Shown piece by piece: positions 8,538 to 15,082 of a stretch of 17,728 nucleotides of DNA. A program made the translations under genes and the position numbers. The DNA lies in assembly GCA_034666665.1 (NCBI GenBank), contig JAXDLK010000263.1, positions 1 through 17,728 of the forward strand, read 5' to 3'. The stretch's first letter is position 1. Every line of letters begins with the position of its first letter. The DNA is from JAXDLK01 sp034666665. Its GTDB lineage: Bacteria > Desulfobacterota > Binatia > JACPRU01. The notes under the pieces were generated by a model. The model saw nothing but the letters and a program-made list of their open reading frames with translations. It did not search any database and was not told the origin of the DNA.

Positions 8538-9731
8538 TCAGGTGATCAGCTTGAGCGCGCTGAAGAGATGGCCGAGCTTTTCCTTCTTCGTCCGAAGGTA
8601 GGCGATGTTGCCGACGTGCGGCGTCGATTCGAGCGGGATCCGCTCGAGCACGTCGACGCCGTAGCTCTGCAGGCCGGTGATCTTCTGCGGGTTGTTCGTC
8701 AACAGGCGGACCTTCTTGACGCCGAGGTCGCGAAGGATCTGGGCGGCGATGCCGTACTCCCGGAGATCCTCCTTGAAGCCGAGCTCGAGGTTCGCCTGCA
8801 CGGTGTCCCGGCCCTGATCCTGAAGAGCGTAGGCGCGGATCTTGTTCGCGAGGCCGATCCCACGGCCTTCCTGCCGGAGGTAGATCAGCACCCCGGAGCC
8901 GACCTGATCGACGTACGAGAACGCTTGCTGGAGCTGCTCGCCGCAGTCGCAGCGAAGCGACGCGAACACGTCGCCGGTCAGGCACTGCGAGTGGACGCGC
9001 ACCACCACCGGCTGATCGCCGGCCACCTCGCCGCGGACGACGGCGACGTGCTCGTAGGGATCCACGTCGCTCCGGTAGGCGATCATCTCGAAGTCGCCGG
9101 CGCGCATCGGCACCTCGCCCCGCCAGACGCGGGTGACGAGCGTCTCGTAGCGCAAGCGGAAGTTCACCAGCGCGTCGATGGTCACGAGCGGCGCGCCGTG
9201 ACGCTTGGAGAACTGGGCGAGATCCGAAAGGTGGGCGACCCCGCCGTCCTCCCGCAGGATCGCGCAGGTGACGGCCGCCGGACCGAAGCCCGCGAGCCGT
9301 GCGAGATCGACCGCAGCTTCGGGGAGCCGGGGGCGCGTGAGGACGCCTCCCCGCCGCGCCTGCAAGGTGACGACGTGACCGGGCATCACCAGGTCGCCCG
9401 AGACCGAACCGTCCGCGACGGCGGCACGGATCGTCGTCGCCCGGTCCGCCGCCGAGATCCCGGTGGTGACGCCGCTTCGCGCTTCGATCGACACGCCGAA
9501 CGTCCGTCGCGACTGTCCTTCACCGGGAACGAGCGGGATGCCGAGCGCCCGCATCTTCTCTTCGCCGAGGGCCAGACACACGAGGCCGCGCGCATGCGTG
9601 GCCATGTAGTTGACCGCATCGGGCGTGATCGCGTCCGCCGCGAGGCAGAGCTCGCCGCCGCCTTCGCGCTCGTCTACGACCACCACCATCTGGCCGCGAC
9701 GGACGTCCTCGAGGACTTTCTCGACGCTCAT
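8538..9731 (-). CDS. ribBA: RibBA-type protein: intact GTP cyclohydrolase II, degenerate DHBP synthase domain
   Basis: This is a 397-residue two-domain protein. The C-terminal half (about 200-397) is a convincing GTP cyclohydrolase II. It has the zinc ligands C250, C261 and C263 in SQCLTGDVFASLRCDCG, then YLRQEGRGIGLANKIRAYAL, the DTVQAN motif and RLLTNNPQK. The N-terminal half keeps the RibB fold signature GVTTGISAADRATTI (87-101) and LPEAAVDLARLAG. However, the acidic metal-binding loop, normally like DDEDRENEGDL, reads VVVDEREGGGEL (17-28). The R-x-GHTEA motif reads RPRLPEA (133-139), with Leu at the catalytic His position. The later CEI Glu is Ala157. The RibB half is therefore probably inactive or altered, while the RibA half should open GTP to the pyrimidine precursor. 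The ATG overlaps the ribD stop (ATGA). Confidence 0.93.
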   Translation of the reverse strand: MSVEKVLEDVRRGQMVVVVDEREGGGELCLAADAITPDAVNYMATHARGLVCLALGEEKMRALGIPLVPGEGQSRRTFGVSIEARSGVTTGISAADRATTIRAAVADGSVSGDLVMPGHVVTLQARRGGVLTRPRLPEAAVDLARLAGFGPAAVTCAILREDGGVAHLSDLAQFSKRHGAPLVTIDALVNFRLRYETLVTRVWRGEVPMRAGDFEMIAYRSDVDPYEHVAVVRGEVAGDQPVVVRVHSQCLTGDVFASLRCDCGEQLQQAFSYVDQVGSGVLIYLRQEGRGIGLANKIRAYALQDQGRDTVQANLELGFKEDLREYGIAAQILRDLGVKKVRLLTNNPQKITGLQSYGVDVLERIPLESTPHVGNIAYLRTKKEKLGHLFSALKLIT

Positions 9732-10903
9732 CGTCTTGCCGCGCGGGATCTTACCGCTTCGGTCGGGACACCGGAAGTCGGCGGACGGAACGTCGCCGAC
9801 GACACGGGCCGGCCCGTGACCAGCCAGTCGGCGCCGATTTCCTCGAGCCGAGCATCGGCGATGCGGAGCGCGTCGGCGACCCGCCGGATCCCGAGCGGCC
9901 CGATCATGGGACGAGCGTCGCCGCCGAGAACCTTCGCGGCGACGAAGATCGCCACGCGGTCGACGAGCCTCTCTCGGAGAGCGCGAGCGGCGACCGTGCC
10001 GCCGCCCTCGAGGAGAACGCTCTTGACGCCTGCGGCCGCGAGGTCGCGAAGCACCGCCCGCAACGCACCCGGGCGATCGCCCCCGCCCCTTCGGACCGTG
10101 ACCCCGCGCCCGCGCAAGCGCTCCGCCTTGGCGCTCCGCTCCCGGAGCGTGTAGACGCGCGCGGCACCGCCCGGTGCGCCGAACATGCGGGCGCTCTCCG
10201 ACACTCGGAGGCGGCCGTCCAGCACCACACGGATCGGATGGCGGCCTCCACGCATCCGGCACGTGAGCTCGGGATCGTCGCGCACGACGGTCTCGGAGCC
10301 GACCACGACCGCGTCGAGACGGTTCCGCATCTCGTGAACACGCCGGCGCGCCGCCGGGCCGGTGATCCACCGCGAGTCTCCCGTCCGCGTCGCGATCCTT
10401 CCGTCGACGCTCGCCGCGAGCTTCAGCACGACGAATGGAATTCCCGTCGTGATGAGCTTCTCGAAGTCCTCGTTCAGCCGCCGGCAGTCCTCGCCGAGCA
10501 CACCGACGTCGACATCCACTCCCGCCGCCTTCAGGCGGCGCACGCCACCGCCCGAGACCAGCGGGTTGGGATCGATCGCGCCGACGACGACGCGGCGAAC
10601 GCCCGCCGCGAGCACGGCATCGACGCAGGCGCCGGTTCGGCCCACGTGGCGGCAGGGCTCGAGCGTGACGTAGAGCGTCGCGCCGCGCGCCGCCGCACCC
10701 GCAGCCCGGAGCGCATGGATCTCGGCGTGCGGCCCGCCGGCGCGTCGATGGTGACCGCGGCCGACGATCCGGCCGCCGCGTACGACCACGGCACCGACCG
10801 CGGGGTTCGGGCTCGTCCGGCCGAGACCGCGCCGCGCCAGCGCGAGCGCCTCGGACATGAAGCGGTCATCCGCCGCCTGCCGCTTCGCCGGCGGCCGCGT
10901 CAA
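9728..10903 (-). CDS. ribD: Bifunctional riboflavin deaminase/reductase RibD
   Basis: RibD deaminates the pyrimidine product of GTP cyclohydrolase II and then reduces its ribosyl side chain. The N-terminal deaminase has the zinc and catalytic residues HAE (59-61) and PCRHVGRTGAC (83-93). The C-terminal reductase starts near residue 157 (FVVLKLAASVDGRIAT), followed by DSRWITGPAARRRVHEMRNR and VVLDGRLRV. The length of 391 is slightly above the usual 360-370, with an Arg/Ser-rich tail after about residue 366. The start is TTG with a TTGA overlap with the nrdR stop. It places DDRFMSEALALA at the usual distance from the N-terminus. The ATG at 10858 is an alternative start but would cut into the first helix. 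Confidence 0.95.
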   Translation of the reverse strand: MTRPPAKRQAADDRFMSEALALARRGLGRTSPNPAVGAVVVRGGRIVGRGHHRRAGGPHAEIHALRAAGAAARGATLYVTLEPCRHVGRTGACVDAVLAAGVRRVVVGAIDPNPLVSGGGVRRLKAAGVDVDVGVLGEDCRRLNEDFEKLITTGIPFVVLKLAASVDGRIATRTGDSRWITGPAARRRVHEMRNRLDAVVVGSETVVRDDPELTCRMRGGRHPIRVVLDGRLRVSESARMFGAPGGAARVYTLRERSAKAERLRGRGVTVRRGGGDRPGALRAVLRDLAAAGVKSVLLEGGGTVAARALRERLVDRVAIFVAAKVLGGDARPMIGPLGIRRVADALRIADARLEEIGADWLVTGRPVSSATFRPPTSGVPTEAVRSRAARR

Positions 10904-11391
10904 CCCTTCTTCACCTTGCGCTTTCCGACCCCGACGCGGCGGTTACGGATCAGCTCCTCGAGCTCGCGCATGAACTCGTCGAGGTCGCGGAACGATCGGT
11001 ACACGGACGCGAAGCGCACGTAGGCGACCTGATCGAGGTCGTAGAGCTCACGCATGATCGACTCGCCGACCACGGCGCTCGAGACCTCGCGATCGCCCTG
11101 CTCCTGCAGCACTCGCTCGATCCGGTCCCCGACCTCCTCGATCTTCTCGACGCTGACCGGGCGCTTCTCGACCGCCTTCTTCAGTCCGGCGACGACCTTC
11201 GCGCGGTCGTAGGCTTCGCGCCGGCCGTCCTTCTTGACGATCATCGGCAGCACCTCTTCGACCCGCTCGTACGTCGTGAACCGGCGCTCGCACTGCGCGC
11301 ATTCACGGCGGCGACGAATGATGTCGCCCTCTTTGCTCAGGCGCGAGTCGATGACGCGATTGTCGAGATCGCGACAGAACGGGCACTTCAT
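10900..11391 (-). CDS. nrdR: Transcriptional repressor NrdR
   Basis: NrdR senses ATP/dATP and represses ribonucleotide reductase genes. The 163-residue product has the zinc ribbon (C3, C6, C31, C34: MKCPFC and CAQCERRFTTYE), a linker, and the ATP-cone domain beginning VEEVLPMIVKKDGRREAYDR and ending YVRFASVYRSFRDLDEFM. The basic C-terminal end (RNRRVGVGKRKVKKG) is longer than in many homologues. Linkage of nrdR to ribD is widespread. The ATG at 11391 has no obvious ribosome-binding sequence. The 109-bp gap to acpP holds a small hairpin (GAGCG 11405-11409, CGCTC 11413-11417) and no AT-rich NrdR-box palindrome that I can see, so autoregulation is not supported here. Confidence 0.97.
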   Translation of the reverse strand: MKCPFCRDLDNRVIDSRLSKEGDIIRRRRECAQCERRFTTYERVEEVLPMIVKKDGRREAYDRAKVVAGLKKAVEKRPVSVEKIEEVGDRIERVLQEQGDREVSSAVVGESIMRELYDLDQVAYVRFASVYRSFRDLDEFMRELEELIRNRRVGVGKRKVKKG

Positions 11392-11500
11392 GGGCGCTTG
11401 GGGCGAGCGTTGCGCTCACCGGGGCTCGACCGCACGGCACGCCGCCGCGGCCGGGGAAGCCGCCATCCGTGGGGCGATCGGATCGGGGTGGGAGTGATGG

Positions 11501-11737
11501 TTACTTGTGGCTCTCGATGTAGCTGACGACGTCGCGGACGGTGCGGATCTTCTCCGCGTCCTCGTCGGAGATCTCCATCTCGTACTCTTCCTCCAGCGCC
11601 ATGACGAGCTCGACGATGTCGAGCGAGTCGGCTCCGAGGTCCTCGATGAACGAAGCCTCCGGCGTCACCTCATCCTCACCGACGCCGAGGTGCTCGCAGA
11701 TGATCTCCTTCACCCGTGCTTCAACGGCCGAAGCCAT
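11501..11737 (-). CDS. acpP: Acyl carrier protein
   Basis: AcpP carries growing acyl chains as thioesters on a phosphopantetheine arm and serves fatty acid, phospholipid and lipid A synthesis. The 78-residue acidic protein has the attachment motif LGADSLDIVELVMALEEEYE, with Ser38 as the modified residue. It ends RTVRDVVSYIESHK, as is typical for primary-metabolism ACPs. One cysteine (C14) is present. The start is well supported by an AGGAGGT sequence 9 nt before the ATG, the strongest ribosome-binding site I saw in the window, as expected for a highly expressed protein. It lies 94 bp downstream of plsX, which uses acyl-ACP, with hairpins in between. Confidence 0.97.
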   Translation of the reverse strand: MASAVEARVKEIICEHLGVGEDEVTPEASFIEDLGADSLDIVELVMALEEEYEMEISDEDAEKIRTVRDVVSYIESHK

Positions 11738-11746
11738 GTCCTCTTC

Positions 11747-11753
11747 ACCTCCT
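11747..11753 (-). promoter_or_regulatory. Strong ribosome-binding site of acpP
   Basis: The plus-strand ACCTCCT here reads AGGAGGT on the coding strand, complementary to the anti-Shine-Dalgarno end of 16S rRNA. The spacing to the ATG at 11737 is 9 nt. Most other genes in the window lack a recognisable site and rely on stop-start overlaps, so this one stands out. Confidence 0.85.
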
Positions 11754-11770
11754 GATCTGCCCGCGAATTG

Positions 11771-11792
11771 GGCGGTGGCCTATCACACCGCC
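11771..11792 (-). other. Hairpin in the plsX-acpP leader
   Basis: GGCGGTG (11771-11777) pairs exactly with CACCGCC (11786-11792) around an 8-nt loop. It sits between plsX and the acpP ribosome-binding site on the minus-strand transcript. There is no U-tract after it, so a terminator is not indicated. A role in mRNA stability or processing ahead of acpP is possible but unproven. Confidence 0.4.
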
Positions 11793-11805
11793 GTCAGGAC
11801 GGACA

Positions 11806-11828
11806 ATACCGCCTCGCGAAGGCAGTAT
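11806..11828 (-). other. Hairpin directly after the plsX stop codon
   Basis: ATACCGCCT (11806-11814) and AGGCAGTAT (11820-11828) form a 9-bp stem with a 5-nt loop. On the minus-strand RNA the one non-Watson-Crick pair becomes a G-U wobble. It begins 3 nt after the plsX TGA (11832-11834). The bases after it are not U-rich, so this may be an attenuator, a 3'-end stabiliser or a processing site that lets acpP be expressed differently from plsX. Confidence 0.45.
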
Positions 11829-11831
11829 CGT

Positions 11832-13028
11832 TCACGACTCGCGCCTCGGAGGGCCGGCTTCCGCCGAGGAATCCGTCTCCGGAGCCGCCGGCGCGGCCGC
11901 ATCGCCGTCCGACGCCTCGCGCGGCTCCTTCGCCTCCGCCGCTTCCTTGCCGTCCCGGCCTCCCCGCAGGCGACCTTTGATCTGTTGCCAGAGACCTCGG
12001 CGCGCCTTCAAAGACTCGGCGAGGCCGGCCATCTCGGGCACCGCCTTCAGGCCTTCGAGGATCTGCGCGTTGATGCGCTTCGTCGCACTCTCGGAGGCGA
12101 CGCGGATGGCGTTCCGGATCGCGCGCGGGCTCGAGGCGCCGTGGGCGACGATGGTGACTCCGTTGACGCCGAGGAGCGGGGCCCCGCCGACCGCGTCGTG
12201 GTCGAGCGTTTGGCGGAGATGATCGAGCTCCTTGCGCACCAGGAGGTAACCCAGCTTAGTTCGCCAGTTGGCCTCGAACGCGTGCCTCAGGAGCGAGAGG
12301 ATGAATGCCGCGAGGCCCTCCATGCTCTTCAGGATGACGTTGCCGGTGAAGCCGTCGGTCACCGCGACGTCCACCTTGCCGGCGTTCAGGTCCCGGCCCT
12401 CGACGTAGCCCACGTAGTTGAGGCCCATGCTCCTGAGCGTGTGATCGGCGACGCGGGTGAGCGCGGTTCCCTTGCTCGACTCTTCGCCGTTGCTGACGAT
12501 GCCGACGCGGGGCGACTGGATGCCACGCAGCGAGCGCGAGACGATATCCCCCATGACCGCGAACTGAACCAGGTTCAGCGGCACGCACTCGGCGTTCGCG
12601 CCGGCGTCGAGCAGCGTCACGTGACCGCGGCGCGAGGGGATCTCGAGCGCGATCGCCGGGCGGTTCACACCCGGCAGGTTGCCGAGGATCATCACGGCGG
12701 AGGCCATCGCCGCGCCGGAGTTCCCGGCACTCACGAACGCGTCCGACTCGCCGGCGCGCACGAGCTCGAGCGCCACCCGGATCGAGTTGTCCTTCTTCCG
12801 CCGGAGCCCCTCGATCGGCGAGTCGTCCATGGCGATCACCTCCGAGGCGTGCCGTACGGCGATCGGCAGTCCGGCGGTGTCGTGGCGGGCGAGCTCGCGG
12901 TCGACGATCTCGCTGCGTCCGACGAGCGTCACGGGGATCGAAAGCTCGCGTGCCGCGGCGACGGCGCCTTCGACGATCGCGCCGGGGGCGTGGTCGCCCC
13001 CCATGGCATCGACTGCGACGCTCTTCAT
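11832..13028 (-). CDS. plsX: Phosphate acyltransferase PlsX
   Basis: PlsX converts acyl-ACP to acyl-phosphate, which PlsY uses to start phospholipid synthesis. It is a peripheral, membrane-associated enzyme. The product begins MKSVAVDAMGGDHAPGAIVEG, the family signature. It carries AFVSAGNSGAAMASA, VTLLDAGANAECVPLNLVQFAVMG, VGIVSNGEESSKG, and GFTGNVILKSMEG, all conserved. Its 398 residues exceed the usual 330-350 because of a C-terminal tail from about residue 345, rich in Gly, Ala, Glu, Arg and Pro and probably disordered. It sits between rpmF and acpP, the standard neighbourhood, but the fabH, fabD and fabG genes common between plsX and acpP are absent. Confidence 0.96.
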   Translation of the reverse strand: MKSVAVDAMGGDHAPGAIVEGAVAAARELSIPVTLVGRSEIVDRELARHDTAGLPIAVRHASEVIAMDDSPIEGLRRKKDNSIRVALELVRAGESDAFVSAGNSGAAMASAVMILGNLPGVNRPAIALEIPSRRGHVTLLDAGANAECVPLNLVQFAVMGDIVSRSLRGIQSPRVGIVSNGEESSKGTALTRVADHTLRSMGLNYVGYVEGRDLNAGKVDVAVTDGFTGNVILKSMEGLAAFILSLLRHAFEANWRTKLGYLLVRKELDHLRQTLDHDAVGGAPLLGVNGVTIVAHGASSPRAIRNAIRVASESATKRINAQILEGLKAVPEMAGLAESLKARRGLWQQIKGRLRGGRDGKEAAEAKEPREASDGDAAAPAAPETDSSAEAGPPRRES

Positions 13029-13091
13029 TCGAGACTGCTGACCCGCCCGTGGATCCCGGGAGACGCGACGCGCACGGACACGGCGGCGAAC

Positions 13092-13111
13092 GGCTCCCGT
13101 CTGCGGGAGCC
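13092..13111 (-). terminator. Hairpin at the rpmF stop, possible attenuator or terminator
   Basis: GGCTCCCG (13092-13099) and CGGGAGCC (13104-13111) form a perfect 8-bp stem with a TCTG tetraloop. On the minus-strand transcript it starts at the last base of the rpmF TAG. The following bases, GTTCGCCGCC, are only weakly U-containing, so full rho-independent termination is doubtful. Partial attenuation between the ribosomal protein gene and plsX is plausible. The rest of the 82-bp rpmF-plsX gap shows no clear promoter. Confidence 0.45.
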
Positions 13112-13293
13112 TACTCCGCCACGACCTCGATCACCTTGCGGCCGCGATACTCGCCGCAATGACGGCAGGCGCGGTGGCGCTGGGCGGGCTCGCCGCACGA
13201 CGGGCACGACACGAACTGCGGCGCGACCAGCGCATCGTGGGAACGGCGCTTGTCGCGCTTGGTGGCGGAAGTCCGGCGTTTCGGTACGGGCAT
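13111..13293 (-). CDS. rpmF: 50S ribosomal protein L32
   Basis: The 60-residue product is a small basic protein of the large ribosomal subunit. It begins MPVPKRRTSATKRDKRRSHD, the near-invariant L32 N-terminus. It has the zinc-ribbon cysteines C30, C33, C43 and C46 (CPSCGEP and CRHCGEYRGRKVI). All four cysteines are present, so this is the zinc-binding form rather than a zinc-independent paralogue. It lies 25 bp downstream of yceD and is followed by plsX, the usual yceD-rpmF-plsX arrangement. Confidence 0.98.
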   Translation of the reverse strand: MPVPKRRTSATKRDKRRSHDALVAPQFVSCPSCGEPAQRHRACRHCGEYRGRKVIEVVAE

Positions 13294-13318
13294 GAGGTCT
13301 CCTGTGACGGCCGAGCGG

Positions 13319-13849
13319 TCAGTGCGACGTGGGGATCTTCAGGCTCTGCAGCACCTGGAGCCGCGGATCGGTCCAGTGCGCCGCACAGTCGCAGCTCCCG
13401 GCGTTGCGGTCGATGCCGCACTGGGGACAGAGCCCCGAGCACTCGTCTCGGCAGAGAGGTCGCGTCGGCAGCGCGAGGAGCATCTCCTCGCTGAGAAGCG
13501 GCGAGAGGTCGATCTCGTCGCCGCGGTAGAAGGCGAGCGCCTCGTCGCGGTCCGCACGATCGGCGCCCGACGTCGGCTCCGGCTTGAGAACGAACGCGAA
13601 ATCGCGTTCGAGGGACAGCGGGAAGCTCTCCAGGCATCGAGCACAGGTACCGGCGACGGGACCGGCGAGATGCCCGCGGAAGAAGAGATCGCTCCCCGAG
13701 CGGTAGTAGTCGACGTGGACCTTCACCGGATCGTGGAACCGGTAGTCGACGGACTTGGAGAGGGCGAGGGCCTGGTTCACCGGGTCGGTATCCTGCTCGA
13801 AGTCGAGAGACTTCTCGCTCTCCTGGATCTGCTCGATGGGAATCTTCAC
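13319..13849 (-). CDS. yceD: YceD/DUF177 family protein
   Basis: This family is widespread upstream of rpmF. Members are linked to 23S rRNA accumulation or large-subunit assembly, but the biochemical role is not firmly established. The GTG start at 13849 gives 176 residues beginning with the strand KIPIEQIQES. GTCARCLESF (67-76) has the first Cys pair. PLCRDECSGLCPQCGIDRN (131-149) has C133, C137, C141 and C144, the conserved DUF177 cysteine cluster, followed by C153/C155. The open frame extends 64 codons further up, but that part is Arg-rich, crosses the apparent promoter and terminator region and overlaps lpxD, so I rejected it. No strong ribosome-binding site precedes the GTG. Confidence 0.9.
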   Translation of the reverse strand: MKIPIEQIQESEKSLDFEQDTDPVNQALALSKSVDYRFHDPVKVHVDYYRSGSDLFFRGHLAGPVAGTCARCLESFPLSLERDFAFVLKPEPTSGADRADRDEALAFYRGDEIDLSPLLSEEMLLALPTRPLCRDECSGLCPQCGIDRNAGSCDCAAHWTDPRLQVLQSLKIPTSH

Positions 13850-13900
13850 GGCGGGTACCGGGTCGCGTCGGCGAATCGCACCACGCGCGGAGGAAAGGAA

Positions 13901-13929
13901 ACTATAACGGGGGGGGACCGGCAAGAAAA
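13901..13929 (-). promoter_or_regulatory. Candidate promoter of the yceD-rpmF-plsX operon
   Basis: On the minus strand TATAGT (13906-13901) matches five of six -10 consensus positions. At 17-bp spacing the -35 element would be TTTTCT (13929-13924), a weak match. Most of the spacer is a run of eight C residues on this strand (8 G, 13909-13916). The site lies about 50 bp before the yceD GTG, in a gap that also follows the lpxD stop. The position is sensible, but the -35 is poor, so this is tentative. Confidence 0.4.
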
Positions 13930-13953
13930 GCCCTCGCTCCGGGCGGACGCCCG
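13923..13953 (-). terminator. Probable terminator of lpxD
   Basis: Directly after the lpxD TGA (13954-13956), CGGGCG and CGCCCG (13940-13945 with 13948-13953) form a perfect 6-bp stem with a 2-nt loop. About ten bases further along the minus-strand transcript there is a T-rich run, TTTTCTT (13929-13923). The separation between stem and T-run is longer than in textbook terminators, so efficiency is uncertain. Confidence 0.4.
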
Positions 13954-14985
13954 TCACTCCTCGCTCTCCGCGTCCCCGTCGAGTCCGAGCTTCCGCTCCA
14001 CCTCGCGGAGCCGACGCAGGAGCGCGGGCAACCGGAGCCATGCCGCCGCGATCCGCCGGAACGTGCGAATGTCCACCGCCGGGGTGCCGAGCACGGTCGC
14101 GCCGGCGAGCACGTCGTTGGGCACCCCGGCCTGGGCGCCGACGCGGGCGCCTTCGCCGATGGTCAAATGGCCGGCGACGCCGGCCTGTCCTCCGAGCTGT
14201 GCCCCGGCTCCGACGCGGGCGCTCCCGGAAAGCCCGACCTGAGCCGCCACGAACACGTTTTCGCCGACGTCGCAGCCGTGCGCGACCATCACCAGGTTGT
14301 CGATCTTGGTGCCGCGCCGGACGCGCGTCGCTCCCACCGCGGCGCGATCGATCGTCGTGTTGCTGCCGATCTCGACCCCATCCTCGAGGATGACGGTGCC
14401 CGTCTGGGGGATCGCGCGGATGCGGCCATCGTCGCCGGGGGTGTAGCCGAAGCCGTCCCCGCCGATCACGACGCCGCTCTGGAGCTTGACGTCGTCACCG
14501 ATCGTCACCCCTTCCCGTACCACGACGTGTGCGAACGCAGTGAAGCGGTGGCCGATCGTGACTCCGGGATAGACGACGACGTGCGCATCGATCCGCGCGT
14601 CGTCGCCGATTCGAGCGCCCTCGCCAATCACGGCGTAGGGACCGACGGTCGCGCGCGCGCCCAGGCGCGCGTCCGGAGCAATCGACGCGGCGGGGTCGAT
14701 GCCCGGGGGCGGAACGTGCGGCCGGTGGAAGAGGTCGAGCGCCTTGACGAACGCGAGGTACGGGTTCGCCGAGCGCAAGGCCGCCCCGCGCGGAACCGGA
14801 ATGCCCGGAGCGACGATCACCGCCGCCGCCTTCACGTCCGCGAGACGGCTCCGGTAGCGCTGATTGGCGACGAACGTCAGCTCGCCCGGGCCCGCGTCGT
14901 CGATCGGCGAGACGCCGGTGATCTCGATCGCGGGGTCGCCTTCGAGCTCGCACCCGATCCGCTCCGCGATCTCACCGAGCCTCAT
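13954..14985 (-). CDS. lpxD: UDP-3-O-acylglucosamine N-acyltransferase LpxD
   Basis: LpxD adds the N-linked hydroxyacyl chain to UDP-3-O-acylglucosamine in lipid A synthesis, using acyl-ACP. The ATG at 14985 gives 343 residues, matching the family. It has an N-terminal uridine-binding domain (MRLGEIAERIGCELEGDP, then ELTFVANQRY) and a left-handed beta helix of hexapeptide repeats from about residue 100 to 315. The likely catalytic His236 lies in NLVMVAHGCDVGEN. The C-terminal helix ends RLREVERKLGLDGDAESEE. The frame is open for 52 codons above this ATG but crosses into hisI with no family resemblance. The gene stands alone without lpxA, lpxB or fabZ neighbours in view and is divergent from hisI across 97 bp. 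Confidence 0.95.
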   Translation of the reverse strand: MRLGEIAERIGCELEGDPAIEITGVSPIDDAGPGELTFVANQRYRSRLADVKAAAVIVAPGIPVPRGAALRSANPYLAFVKALDLFHRPHVPPPGIDPAASIAPDARLGARATVGPYAVIGEGARIGDDARIDAHVVVYPGVTIGHRFTAFAHVVVREGVTIGDDVKLQSGVVIGGDGFGYTPGDDGRIRAIPQTGTVILEDGVEIGSNTTIDRAAVGATRVRRGTKIDNLVMVAHGCDVGENVFVAAQVGLSGSARVGAGAQLGGQAGVAGHLTIGEGARVGAQAGVPNDVLAGATVLGTPAVDIRTFRRIAAAWLRLPALLRRLREVERKLGLDGDAESEE

Positions 14986-15037
14986 TTCGGCGGCTGGAGT
15001 AGCGGAATTCACCGCCTCCCGCCACCGGCCTCGAGAA

Positions 15038-15066
15038 TTGCTTTTGCCGAGGTGGTACGGGATATT
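15038..15066 (+). promoter_or_regulatory. Candidate promoter of hisI-hisG
   Basis: TTGCTT (15038-15043) and GATATT (15061-15066) are separated by exactly 17 bp, in the 97-bp divergent gap between lpxD and hisI. Each hexamer is a partial match to the sigma-70 consensus (three and four of six). Transcription would start near 15073, leaving a leader of only about 10 nt before the hisI ATG. No Shine-Dalgarno sequence is visible there. No clear promoter for lpxD was found on the other strand. Confidence 0.35.
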
Positions 15067-15082
15067 GCGCGACTTCCCCGCC

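Noticed and set aside
8568..10154. A 528-residue plus-strand open frame opposite ribBA and ribD
   Set aside because: The composition is that of an antisense shadow and no domain is recognisable. ribBA and ribD are clearly real on the other strand.
10904..11500. NrdR boxes or an FMN riboswitch upstream of nrdR-ribD
   Set aside because: No AT-rich paired palindromes and no conserved RFN-element segments could be seen in the GC-rich gap or around the gene starts.
13850..14041. 64-codon N-terminal extension of yceD
   Set aside because: It would overlap lpxD and the apparent terminator and promoter. The DUF177 sequence starts at KIPIEQ after the GTG at 13849.
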